Positions 9,662-18,909 of a stretch of 64,000 nucleotides of DNA are shown here, one piece after another. Within the stretch, counting starts at the first letter, position 1, and the number at the start of each line of letters is the position of its first letter. The stretch covers positions 30,635-94,634 of the forward strand of contig JAJONL010000020.1 of NCBI GenBank assembly GCA_021323395.1. The letters are read 5' to 3'. Position numbers and translations under genes: made by a program. The notes under the pieces were generated by a model. That model worked only from the letters and a program-made list of their open reading frames with translations. It was not told the DNA's origin and searched no databases. The stretch comes from Nitrospira sp. (GTDB lineage: Bacteria; Nitrospirota; Nitrospiria; Nitrospirales; Nitrospiraceae).

Positions 9662-10332
9662 GTGCGTTCCGCACCATCGCCGTGTCGGTCATGTTCATCT
9701 CCTCAACGCTTCCAGCCCTTGCCGGTGAGAAGGTTTGGGATAACGAGTTGCGTCGATTTCTGAAGGATGACGACTTCAAATACGAGGAGTTTATGACCGA
9801 AGAAGAGGCCCTGAAGGCCGTCCTTCCGAAGTCTCAGCGCGTTCGCAAGGAATTGCTCCAGCTCACCGCCGAAAAGAAAGAACTGATCGAACAACGGATC
9901 GGATGGAAATTTCCAGAAGATTCGTTTGAGCTGTACATCGGTCAAACCGGCGACAAAGTCGACGGCTACGCCATGGTTCATCATACAATCGGCAAATATA
10001 AGCCCATGACCTATATGGTCGGGGTAGATGCCAACGGAACCTGTACCGACGTGGAACTTCTCGTGTTTCGTGATGCCAAGGGAAGTGAAGTGAGGACGAA
10101 ACGTTTCAACTCCCAGTACGACGGTAAGACGGTGACCGACCCGATCCGGATCAATAAAGACATCATCAATATCAGCGGAGCCACCATGTCTGTGCGCTCC
10201 ATGAGCGCAGGCGTGAAGCGCGTCCTCGTTCTGCTCGATGAATTTTATTTGAAACCGGCGGGACGGGGCAGTGATGCTGTCGGCTCTCGCAAGGGCAACA
10301 AAGGGTTTTTCGCATCAATCTTCGACAACTAA
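9646..10332 (+). CDS. FMN-binding domain protein (candidate ApbE substrate)
   Basis: Signal peptide, and IINISGATMSVRSMSAGVKRVL matching the SGAT flavinylation-type motif. Confidence 0.78.
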   Translation: MFSHLSAFRTIAVSVMFISSTLPALAGEKVWDNELRRFLKDDDFKYEEFMTEEEALKAVLPKSQRVRKELLQLTAEKKELIEQRIGWKFPEDSFELYIGQTGDKVDGYAMVHHTIGKYKPMTYMVGVDANGTCTDVELLVFRDAKGSEVRTKRFNSQYDGKTVTDPIRINKDIINISGATMSVRSMSAGVKRVLVLLDEFYLKPAGRGSDAVGSRKGNKGFFASIFDN

Positions 10333-10356
10333 AAGAAGCGGACCGCGCGTCCCACC

Positions 10357-10875
10357 ATGAAGAATTTCAATCAACGGTTCAAACTCCGTGATTCTGACCG
10401 CCATATCCGGCTGCTCTATACGCAATTTTTGCTGTTAATGCTGGTTGGATTTCTGTTCTCATTTTTTTGGGCTCACAGCATGACGGGATTGTCACCGGAA
10501 GGCATTGCGGCCCATTATCGCGGATCCGATGCGACGTTCGGCGAACCGATGTCGTTTCGTGAATTGGCCGAGATCACTCACTTTCATCTGTTCACCATGC
10601 CTGTGGTGTTTATGATTCTCGTCCATGTCCTGTTTTTGACCAATGTCAGCCATGCGCTGAAGCAGTGGCTCTCGTGGCTGTCCTTTGCGGGAGTGGGGCT
10701 TGACCTCCTCTCGCCATGGCTCATCAGTTATGTGTCGCCCGTCTTCGTGTTGACCATGCTCACCGGCGACACGCTGATGATGGCAAGTTTTCTGGTGATG
10801 ATGTGGATTCCCCTTTATGAAATGTGGATCATGCGGCAGCCGCTGATGGCGGGTAAACGAGGAGAAGAGTCCTAA
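10357..10875 (+). CDS. Four-TM His-containing integral membrane protein
   Basis: About four hydrophobic helices; ITHFHLFTMPVVFMILVHVLFL with several histidines; directly follows FMN-binding gene. Confidence 0.65.
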   Translation: MKNFNQRFKLRDSDRHIRLLYTQFLLLMLVGFLFSFFWAHSMTGLSPEGIAAHYRGSDATFGEPMSFRELAEITHFHLFTMPVVFMILVHVLFLTNVSHALKQWLSWLSFAGVGLDLLSPWLISYVSPVFVLTMLTGDTLMMASFLVMMWIPLYEMWIMRQPLMAGKRGEES

Positions 10876-10928
10876 CGCGTCGAATGAATGTTTTGTCGGT
10901 TCAGTGAGCGGCCAGAGGTTGATACCCA

Positions 10929-10967
10929 GAGCCCGAGATCACGAAAGTGGTCTTGGGCTCCGTTTTT
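10929..10967 (+). terminator. Intrinsic terminator
   Basis: GAGCCCGAGATCAC-gaaa-GTGGTCTTGGGCTC-CGTTTTT. Confidence 0.85.
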
Positions 10968-10979
10968 ATGGAGACCCCC

Positions 10980-11729
10980 ATGTACTCATCGATGGTTCAG
11001 CTTCACGGCATGACACAACTTGCGCAGGAAATCGATTTGCAGCTCGCTGCGCTGGATTCGCTGCGCTTGTCGGATGAATCGCTGCAGCAGGTCCGACTCA
11101 TTCAACTCCGACGATTGGCGAGGCAAATTGAGGCTCCGTTTCCCCAACATGTCGGTCATAGTGTGCGCACCGCCTATTATGCATTGCGCCTTGCCGGCGC
11201 GCTCGGCCTGGCCAAGAAGCAGCTCACCGACTTACATTACGCGGCGCTTCTGCACGACATCGGACTTCTGGCCCTTCCCGAGGGACTGCTGGATAAGGCG
11301 ACCCCCCTCACGCTGGACGAATATGCACTGATCCAGAGTCACCCTCGGGAAGGAGCCGCCATGTTAAGTCATTACCCATTTCTTTCTGAATCTGCGCGCT
11401 TGATCGCTCATCACCACGAACGTTGGGACGGAGCGGGCTATCCCTTCGGTCTTCGAGGCATCGACATCCCTTTGTCAGCCAGGATCCTCGCCATCGCGGA
11501 CGCGTTCGATGCTATTGCCGGTCGATCTCAATCCCTCGACATGGCGCGACGCAGCCTGTGTGCCTCATCCGGCACACAGTTCGACCCGGCGCTCCTGGAA
11601 ACTTTCTCTGTACTGCTCGATGATGAAACCAAGAGGCCAAGTGCCTTTGAATCACTCGATGGAGCCATCGAGACTGCAGGCAGAATCAGGGCGCCACAGC
11701 CCACGGACGCTTCAGAGCCGAGACGTTAA
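10980..11729 (+). CDS. HD-GYP domain protein (putative c-di-GMP phosphodiesterase)
   Basis: ALLHDIGLLALPEG and HHERWDGAGYPFGLRG; listed start 10947 lies inside the terminator, so ATG 10980 is preferred. Confidence 0.85.
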   Translation: MYSSMVQLHGMTQLAQEIDLQLAALDSLRLSDESLQQVRLIQLRRLARQIEAPFPQHVGHSVRTAYYALRLAGALGLAKKQLTDLHYAALLHDIGLLALPEGLLDKATPLTLDEYALIQSHPREGAAMLSHYPFLSESARLIAHHHERWDGAGYPFGLRGIDIPLSARILAIADAFDAIAGRSQSLDMARRSLCASSGTQFDPALLETFSVLLDDETKRPSAFESLDGAIETAGRIRAPQPTDASEPRR

Positions 11730-12346
11730 CTGCGATCTGAGAACTCTTTCGTCCGAACTGCGACCGCACGCGCCGCAATGGGCCGATCGTCTGGCCCGAG
11801 TGCGCTCGAAACAGGAACTCCTGACTGGTTGTGTGACACCTCTTTAACCTTGCGCACTCGGTGGGGCACAAACGATCCGCTCCGCCAAAAATTCCAGCCT
11901 TCCCTGAACGAATCTCCTCTTACGTCGGCAGGAACCTTGGTCGAGGCCTAACCCTCAAAGTGTGAGCGAGGTTTCTGGGGTACTCAGAGAAGTATTGCTC
12001 CGATCTCTTCTTATGTCAGGCGGCAGAAGGTCGAACGTGCCAGATGGTTATTAGCCATGACCGGTGACACGCTGACAGAGATTTTGAGCGGCATTGGGCT
12101 TCAGCGATCAATTCGCCTTCAATCAAACGTGCCACCGGCTATTCTCCGATGAGTTTTCGTCCTCAGCAGCACCCGCAGGCTCTGACACCAACCTGATCAT
12201 CCACCCGAAACCAGCGCACAAGGGAGGTCAGCCGGTACGTACGTTCATCGGCAACTTCGAGGAGAGAGCCCGTGGGGCCTCGAGAGAATTGAATCCGGCC
12301 GGCACCTCGCCTAGCTACGAGACGTCGGCCTTAGTAACGGGGACGA

Positions 12347-12826
12347 TCAAGACGAACCGGCCTGAATGTGCTCTGCCAGATACATTGCTAATCCCACTTG
12401 CTCAATGGTCCGTAACTGCGTTTCGAACCAATCGATATGCTGTTCCGTATCGATCATCATGTGTTCGAGTAGATGCCGAGTCGTAAAATCCCCAGCCTCG
12501 GAACAATGGGTAATACCTTTTCGGAGAAGTTCTACATCGTCACGCTCAAATTCTAAGTCCGCTTTGAGGAGGTCCTCCATCGTACGCCCCCCCGCAATCT
12601 GATCGAGATGCTCCACATCAGGAGTGCCTTCCAAATACAGCACATGATCGATCAGACCTGAAGAATGGCTGACCTCCTCGCCGGCCAGATGTCCAAAATG
12701 CTCGTGAAGACGTGCATAGCCCCAATGTTTACACAGGGCCGCATGGAGCAAATACTGATGGACCGCCGTCAACTCCGACTTTAAGACTTGATTTAAAAAC
12801 TCGACGACTCCTGCCTTCGCTCTCAT
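12347..12826 (-). CDS. bfr: Bacterioferritin family subunit lacking the heme Met
   Basis: SELTAVHQYLLHAALCKHWGYARLHEHF...EEVSHSSGLIDHVLYLEGTPD; Met52-equivalent position is Val. Confidence 0.88.
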   Translation of the reverse strand: MRAKAGVVEFLNQVLKSELTAVHQYLLHAALCKHWGYARLHEHFGHLAGEEVSHSSGLIDHVLYLEGTPDVEHLDQIAGGRTMEDLLKADLEFERDDVELLRKGITHCSEAGDFTTRHLLEHMMIDTEQHIDWFETQLRTIEQVGLAMYLAEHIQAGSS

Positions 12827-12834
12827 AATTCTGG

Positions 12835-13311
12835 TTAGCTTTCTTTCTTGATCTGCTCAGCCAGGTACATCTCGAGACCCACCTGCTTGATGGTTTCCAT
12901 CTGCGTCTCAATCCAGTCGATGTGCTGATCAACGTCTTTCACCATATCTTCGAACATATGCCGGGTCGTGAAGTCGCCGACCTTGGTGCAATGGACCACT
13001 CCCTCGCTTAAGAGACTCAGCATTTCCTGTTCAGCCTTCAGATCCGCCTTGAATTGCTCAGCAACGGTTTCGCCGACATGCACGGTATTCATGCGTTGCA
13101 AGTTCGGTACGCCTTCCAAATACAGAATGTGCTCGATCAATTCTTCGGCATCCTTCATTTCATCGAAGGAGCGTTGCCGTACATGATGATGCAACCGATC
13201 ATAGCCCCAATTCGAGCACATCTTGGCATGCACAAAATATTGATTGATCGCGGTCAGGTCCGCCGTCAGAATCTTGTTAAGGATCTCAATTACGCCCTGC
13301 TTAGCTTTCAT
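12835..13311 (-). CDS. bfr: Bacterioferritin family subunit retaining the heme Met
   Basis: LTAINQYFVHAKMCSNWGYDRLHHHVRQRSFDEMKDAEELIEHILYLEGVPNL. Confidence 0.88.
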   Translation of the reverse strand: MKAKQGVIEILNKILTADLTAINQYFVHAKMCSNWGYDRLHHHVRQRSFDEMKDAEELIEHILYLEGVPNLQRMNTVHVGETVAEQFKADLKAEQEMLSLLSEGVVHCTKVGDFTTRHMFEDMVKDVDQHIDWIETQMETIKQVGLEMYLAEQIKKES

Positions 13312-13424
13312 CGTTCCCTCCTTCCGACAGAACAGTTATCGCCTCGCAAGCAACCTCATCGGTCGCTCGCCACGGTGACGTAAAAATTCACTTCTATGTG
13401 TATGAAGAACCGACGGGCATTGTC

Positions 13425-13475
13425 AAGTCTTAAGTTACGTATATTTGACTACCATTCTCAACTTCGCTGAAAACA
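13425..13475 (-). promoter_or_regulatory. Candidate Fur-like box upstream of bfr pair
   Basis: Minus strand GAAGTTGAGAATGGTAGTCAAATATA, similar to the box at 7343-7372. Confidence 0.35.
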
Positions 13476-13605
13476 GATCTCAATGTCGATTGTTTCCGAG
13501 GGGACGGCGGACCGCCAACAGGCAGAAGGCCCTATGCCGGAGATGAGGACTCGCCAATGACTCAAGGACGCTTATAAACGGACGCAGATTTGGAAGGAGA
13601 ACGGA

Positions 13606-15942
13606 TCATCCGGCGTCGCGATAGCCGCACTCCTCGTTACGGCATTGCACGGAACGCCCGGTCTGCTTACTGACCTTTTCAATGAGAAATGGCGCCTGAC
13701 AGGTGGGACAGGCCTTGTTGACGGGACGATCCCATAGTGCAAATTCACATTGTGGATAGCGGCTGCAGGAGTAGAAGTTTCGCCCTTTTTTCGTGCGCTT
13801 CTGCACGAGATCTCCCCCGCACTCGGGCTGAGGGCACTTGACCCCCAAGGCGATCGGTTTAGTCGTCTTGCATTCAGGGTAGGCTGAACAGGCCAGGAAC
13901 TTGCCGAAGCGGCCGGATTTCACCACCATAGGGCTCGAGCATTTTTCACACTTCTCGTCCGTCGTTTCTTCCAATTTGGGAACGATCTTGATCGTCCCAT
14001 CGGGCAGCTTCTCAAAGTTTTGCGTATTCTTGCAGGGAGGATCGTCCTTATAGCCGGGACAGGCCAGAAACTTCCCATTCCGTCCCCACTTGATCTCCAG
14101 CATGCGGCCGCATTTTTCGCAGGGAATGTTCGTGGGTGGCTCGACAATGTCTTTCGGTCCAGGAATACCCTGAGCCAGCTCCAAGTCTTTCACGAAAGGG
14201 GCATAAAACTCCCGGACCGCCGCGACCCAAGGCTTCGTGCCTTCTTCCACCTCATCGAGCTGTTCTTCCATGTGGGAGGTAAATTCGGTATCCAGGAGGT
14301 CCGGAAATCCCTTCAGCAGAAAATCGTTGACGGTCCGCCCTGTTTCGGTCGGTAAAAAACGGCCCTCGACCTTTTCTACGTATTTTCGGTCTTGGATCGT
14401 GGAGATGATGGACGCATAGGTGGATGGGCGTCCGATGCCTTTTTCTTCCAACTCACGAATCAACAGCGCTTCATTGTAGCGTGGAGGCGGCTGAGTGAAG
14501 TGTTGTTTGGAAACAAGGCCCGGCAGAGTCTGGCTCTCCTGCGCCGCCAGGCGCAACATCTCGCCTTCTGTGAGCACGGGAAGCTGCCGGTCCGATTCCT
14601 CATCAGTCTCCGCCTCACTTTTAGGCTTCTGCGAAGGCAATTCCCGGTCGGTTCCCTCCAAATACACGGCCGTGTGGCCGGCGAATTTGACCACTGTGCC
14701 CGTCGTGCGAAACACATAGCGATCCGGTGTTCCCACCGGCGTCGAGTTCACACGTGTCACATCCAGAATCGCCGGCACCATTTGCGAAGCGATGAAGCGG
14801 TTCCAGATCAATTTGTACAGCTGATATTGATCCTGTTCGAGATATTGCCGGATCGTTTCAGGGTCACGACCGGCAGAGGTCGGCCGTATGGCTTCATGCG
14901 CTTCCTGAGCCGCTTTTTGCGTTTTATAGACGTTGGGCGCGGCGGGCAAATACTCCGACCCGAACCGCTCTCGAATCACGACTCTCGCATCTTCCATCGC
15001 CTCTTGTGAAATGCGCGGTGAATCGGTCCTCATGTAAGTGATCAGGCCCGTCGCCCCTTCCGATCCGATTTCAACCCCTTCGTACAACTGCTGCGCGAGC
15101 GTCATGGTCTTTTTGGGCGTGAAATGCAGCTTCCTTGCGGCCTCCTGCTGAAGCCGGCTGGTAATGAACGGCGCGACGGGATTGCGCTTCTTCTCTTTGC
15201 GTTCGATCGACTGGACCAGAAAAGACTTGCCTTGTACGGCATTGAGAATCTGCTGCGCCTGCTCAGCCGTTCCGATATCCGCATCCTGTTCGTTGATGGA
15301 ATGCAGCTTCGCCTCAAAAGGTGGAGGATTTTCTCCTGCCAAGAGGGCCACTATCGACCAATATTCTTCAGATCGGAAGGCGTCGCGTTCGTTTTCACGA
15401 TCGCAAATCAACCGCACCGCCACGGATTGGACACGCCCCATGCTGAGGCCGCGGCGTACCTTTTTCCACAGCAGCTGACTGCCTTGATAGCCGACGATAC
15501 GATCGAGCACCCGTCTCGCCTGTTGGGCTTGCACGAGCTTCAAGTCTATTTCACCGGGGCTCTTTAGCGCGCGCTTGATCGCCGCCTCCGTAATCTCATT
15601 GAAGAGGACTCGGAAGATCTTGCTTCCCTTCTTTCTTCCTTTGCCATCCAGTTCCTGTGCAATATGCCAGGCAATCGCCTCGCCTTCGCGGTCAGGGTCC
15701 GGCGCCAGAAAGACCGTATCCACTTCCCGGGCTTTCTTCTTGATGTCGGCCAGAACTTTTGATTTACCCTTGATCGTCACGTACTGCGGCTCAAAATCGT
15801 GTTCCAGATCAACGCCCAGCTTGCTTGTGGGAAGATCTTTGACATGGCCGACGGAGGCCATGACGGAATAGCCTCGACCGAGGTATTTGGTAATAGTCCT
15901 CGCCTTGGTTGGAGACTCAACGATGATCAGAGATTTAGCCAT
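13606..15942 (-). CDS. topA: DNA topoisomerase I
   Basis: MAKSLIIVESPTKARTITKYLG, TOPRIM DPDREGEAIAWH, YMRTDSPRIS, C-terminal zinc ribbons. Confidence 0.97.
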   Translation of the reverse strand: MAKSLIIVESPTKARTITKYLGRGYSVMASVGHVKDLPTSKLGVDLEHDFEPQYVTIKGKSKVLADIKKKAREVDTVFLAPDPDREGEAIAWHIAQELDGKGRKKGSKIFRVLFNEITEAAIKRALKSPGEIDLKLVQAQQARRVLDRIVGYQGSQLLWKKVRRGLSMGRVQSVAVRLICDRENERDAFRSEEYWSIVALLAGENPPPFEAKLHSINEQDADIGTAEQAQQILNAVQGKSFLVQSIERKEKKRNPVAPFITSRLQQEAARKLHFTPKKTMTLAQQLYEGVEIGSEGATGLITYMRTDSPRISQEAMEDARVVIRERFGSEYLPAAPNVYKTQKAAQEAHEAIRPTSAGRDPETIRQYLEQDQYQLYKLIWNRFIASQMVPAILDVTRVNSTPVGTPDRYVFRTTGTVVKFAGHTAVYLEGTDRELPSQKPKSEAETDEESDRQLPVLTEGEMLRLAAQESQTLPGLVSKQHFTQPPPRYNEALLIRELEEKGIGRPSTYASIISTIQDRKYVEKVEGRFLPTETGRTVNDFLLKGFPDLLDTEFTSHMEEQLDEVEEGTKPWVAAVREFYAPFVKDLELAQGIPGPKDIVEPPTNIPCEKCGRMLEIKWGRNGKFLACPGYKDDPPCKNTQNFEKLPDGTIKIVPKLEETTDEKCEKCSSPMVVKSGRFGKFLACSAYPECKTTKPIALGVKCPQPECGGDLVQKRTKKGRNFYSCSRYPQCEFALWDRPVNKACPTCQAPFLIEKVSKQTGRSVQCRNEECGYRDAG

Positions 15943-16019
15943 GGGGTTCCGCGTTCCTCACCACTGCACAGTACCATACCCACTATAACAAATATCGCGT
16001 AGCTGTCAGCCTCCATCTC

Positions 16020-17156
16020 TCATCGCGTCCCGCTCGAGAGCCGCACATACTGAAGGCCGGGCAACTGGCGAATGCAATTCTTCAATTCCAACGAAAGCAA
16101 AATCGGCGTCACGTGAAACGCGGCGAGACCCGTTCGTCGAATCACCTCATCCACCGACTGCGGCATTGCATTCAGGGCATCATACACCAGCGTCTCTTGT
16201 GTTCCCAACTGAAGGTGCGACTCCGGACGCGCTTCCACTCGCTCGTCAAGCCGACGACGAAATGCCGCGTCGAGCTGCGGCCGCAATTCGTCGACCACGT
16301 CGCGCGCCGATTCCACCAATCTCGCGCCATCTCTGATCAGACTGTTGGGGCCGCGACTATTGTCGGCCTTCACGAATCCAGGCACCGCGAAGACCTCCCT
16401 CCCCTGTTCACCCGCCAATCGTGCCGTGATGAGTGAGCCGCTTTCGATGGCGGCTTCCGTCACCACGACGCCCAATGCAAGCCCGCTGATGAGGCGGTTA
16501 CGCCGGGGAAAATGGTAACTATGAGGCGCAGCTCCGAGCGGCAGCTCCGACAAGACGGCCCCTTGGTGAGCGATCGCCTGTCGCAGTTGTCGATGCTCCG
16601 TTGGATACGTCCGATCCAGGCCGCACCCCATCACGGCGAGCGTTCGCCCTTTCCCCGCGATGGCGCCACGATGCGCAGCCGCATCGACCCCTCGTGCAAG
16701 ACCACTGACGATGGTGAATCCCATGGCCGCGAGATCGCGGGCCAATTCTTCGGCCAGCTCCCGCCCAGCCGCACTCACCTTCCTCGTTCCCACGATCGCC
16801 ACGGCGTGACGATCGGTTTCCCGCAAGGTGCCCTGAAGATACAGCAGGGGGGGAGGATCGGGGATCGTCCGGAGAGGAGCCGGATAGTCGGGATCCAGGT
16901 ACGTCAGCACCGCCACCTGCCGACGCTCCAGTTGAGTCAATTCTTGATCGATTTGCCGAAACTCGGCCGCGTCGGGACCCCGTTGAATGGCTTCGATCAA
17001 CTGGGGACGGCAGCCGACTTCCTCCAACGCCGCTGAGGCGGCTCCCAGAACCGAGTCCGGCGTCCCAAATGACTGCACCAGCTTGAGGAGGATGGCATCG
17101 CCTACGCCCGGGATGGCGCGCAACATAAACCAGGGGCGAAGAGATCGGGTATTCAC
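16020..17156 (-). CDS. dprA: DNA processing protein DprA
   Basis: AIVGTRKVSAAGRELA, GLARGVDAAAHRGAI, FPRRNRLISGLALGVVVTEA. Confidence 0.95.
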   Translation of the reverse strand: MNTRSLRPWFMLRAIPGVGDAILLKLVQSFGTPDSVLGAASAALEEVGCRPQLIEAIQRGPDAAEFRQIDQELTQLERRQVAVLTYLDPDYPAPLRTIPDPPPLLYLQGTLRETDRHAVAIVGTRKVSAAGRELAEELARDLAAMGFTIVSGLARGVDAAAHRGAIAGKGRTLAVMGCGLDRTYPTEHRQLRQAIAHQGAVLSELPLGAAPHSYHFPRRNRLISGLALGVVVTEAAIESGSLITARLAGEQGREVFAVPGFVKADNSRGPNSLIRDGARLVESARDVVDELRPQLDAAFRRRLDERVEARPESHLQLGTQETLVYDALNAMPQSVDEVIRRTGLAAFHVTPILLSLELKNCIRQLPGLQYVRLSSGTR

Positions 17157-17252
17157 TCTCGTCTCAGCCCATCACGCATGGAAGGTACGATGCTCGCCAC
17201 CATGCTGCAGAAGCAAATAACGCGCACGAGGGGCATAGCTGCATGCACCGAT

Positions 17253-18764
17253 CTACATCACCACCAAATCAAACTGTTCGAGGTGCAACCGCTCATCGGG
17301 CGTGATCAAGATTTTCGCGCCATATCGCCGCTCGAGTTCTTCGACGCCCGGCTGCTCCTGTTCTTGTAGGAGAAGCGCAACCGCGGGATGCGCTCCCACC
17401 ACAACCCGCTGCTGCTCAATCTCGTGCCCCAACCGTCGGACCTCTCGAAAAATTTCGTAGGCCACCGACATGGGAGACTTGGTATATCCGCGCCCGTCGC
17501 AGTAGTGGCAAGGTTCGGAGAGCGATCGCAGCAGGTCTTCCCGCACACGCTCTCGGGAAATTTCGATCAATCCGAGATCCGATACCCTGGAAACCCGGGT
17601 GCGCGCTTTGTCAGCGGCCATGGCATCCACCAGAGCATGGTAGACCTTGTCGCGATTCTTCTCCCGCTCCATGTCGATGAAGTCCACGATGATAATGCCG
17701 CCGATACCCCGCAACTTAACCTGATAGGCAATTTCCCGCGCCGCTTCCAGATTGTTCCGCAGGATCGTCTCTTCCTGATCGCGTTTGCCGACAAACCGGC
17801 CTGTGTTGACGTCGATCACCGTCATCGCCTCAGTGTGATCGATCACTAAATAGCCGCCTGATTTGAGCCACACTTTGCGGCTCATGGCGCGAGCAATCTC
17901 CTGCTCGACACCCAGGTAATCGAACAGGCTCTCCTCTTTATCGTAAAAATGGATGCGCGATGTTTGTTCCGGTGAAAACCGTTGCACGAAGTTCTTAATC
18001 GCGTTGTACTCTTCACGATTATCGATCAAGAGCCGGTCCACGCGGCGGCCGAAGAGATCACGCACCACCCGGAAACTCAAACTCAAATCGCTGTGCAGCA
18101 AGCTGGGAGCCGGCTGTTGGTCACGCTTGGTCAACACGTCCTGCCATAAGACATGCAAAAACTCGACATCGGACCGGAGTTCCTCTTCCTTCACGCCTTC
18201 ACTGACTGTTCGAACGATGTAGCCGAATCCCGGCCGGCGGGCGCGTTTCATGATTTCTTTCAGGCGGGCGCGTTCTTCATCTCGAGGGATGCGCCGGGAG
18301 ACACCGATATGCTCGACGGTGGGCATGAACACCAAATACCGCCCCGGCAATGACACGTAGGTGGTCACCCGAGACCCTTTGGTGCCGATAGGCCCTTTGG
18401 AAATTTGCACCATGACTTCCTGGCCCTCGGACAGCAGTTCCTCAATAGGTTTGGAATTTTGGCGTTTCGGCTTGGGAACTTCCGAATCCTTATTATCGTC
18501 GTCATCCCCTTCAACCAGGGTATCCCCGGACTCTGAATCCATGGACAGATCGGAGACATGCACAAACGCGGCTTTTTCTAATCCAATATCGATGAATGCC
18601 GCCTGCATGCCGGGCAATACCTTGGCCACCCGTCCTTTGTAAATATTCCCTACAAAGTCCTGATCTTTGGCGCGGTCGCCGTAGAGGTCCGTGACGACCC
18701 CATTATCCAGCACCGCCACGCGGGTTTCTTCCCGCGCTATACTGATCGCTATCTCCACACCCAT
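17253..18764 (-). CDS. rng: Ribonuclease G/E family
   Basis: VAVLDNGVVTDLYGD, VIDVNTGRFVGKRDQEETILRNNLEAA, GGIIIVDFIDM. Confidence 0.94.
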   Translation of the reverse strand: MGVEIAISIAREETRVAVLDNGVVTDLYGDRAKDQDFVGNIYKGRVAKVLPGMQAAFIDIGLEKAAFVHVSDLSMDSESGDTLVEGDDDDNKDSEVPKPKRQNSKPIEELLSEGQEVMVQISKGPIGTKGSRVTTYVSLPGRYLVFMPTVEHIGVSRRIPRDEERARLKEIMKRARRPGFGYIVRTVSEGVKEEELRSDVEFLHVLWQDVLTKRDQQPAPSLLHSDLSLSFRVVRDLFGRRVDRLLIDNREEYNAIKNFVQRFSPEQTSRIHFYDKEESLFDYLGVEQEIARAMSRKVWLKSGGYLVIDHTEAMTVIDVNTGRFVGKRDQEETILRNNLEAAREIAYQVKLRGIGGIIIVDFIDMEREKNRDKVYHALVDAMAADKARTRVSRVSDLGLIEISRERVREDLLRSLSEPCHYCDGRGYTKSPMSVAYEIFREVRRLGHEIEQQRVVVGAHPAVALLLQEQEQPGVEELERRYGAKILITPDERLHLEQFDLVVM

Positions 18765-18909
18765 ACACACTCCTTTACACTCAGATCGAGCGGATCGGCA
18801 GACGAACGCGGACGCACGGCCCGGGTTCTTTCTCGTCTCGCCGGTGGTCCGGCGCCGGTCTGATTCCTATGGTTATTTCATACCCAATCAACCGCTGTCC
18901 AGGCATCGC

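Noticed and set aside
10947-10979. Upstream start of the HD-GYP ORF
   Set aside because: Lies inside an intrinsic terminator; ATG 10980 is more plausible.
12094-12486. 130-aa + strand ORF before bfr
   Set aside because: 3' part overlaps bfr in antisense; no domain or RBS recognised.
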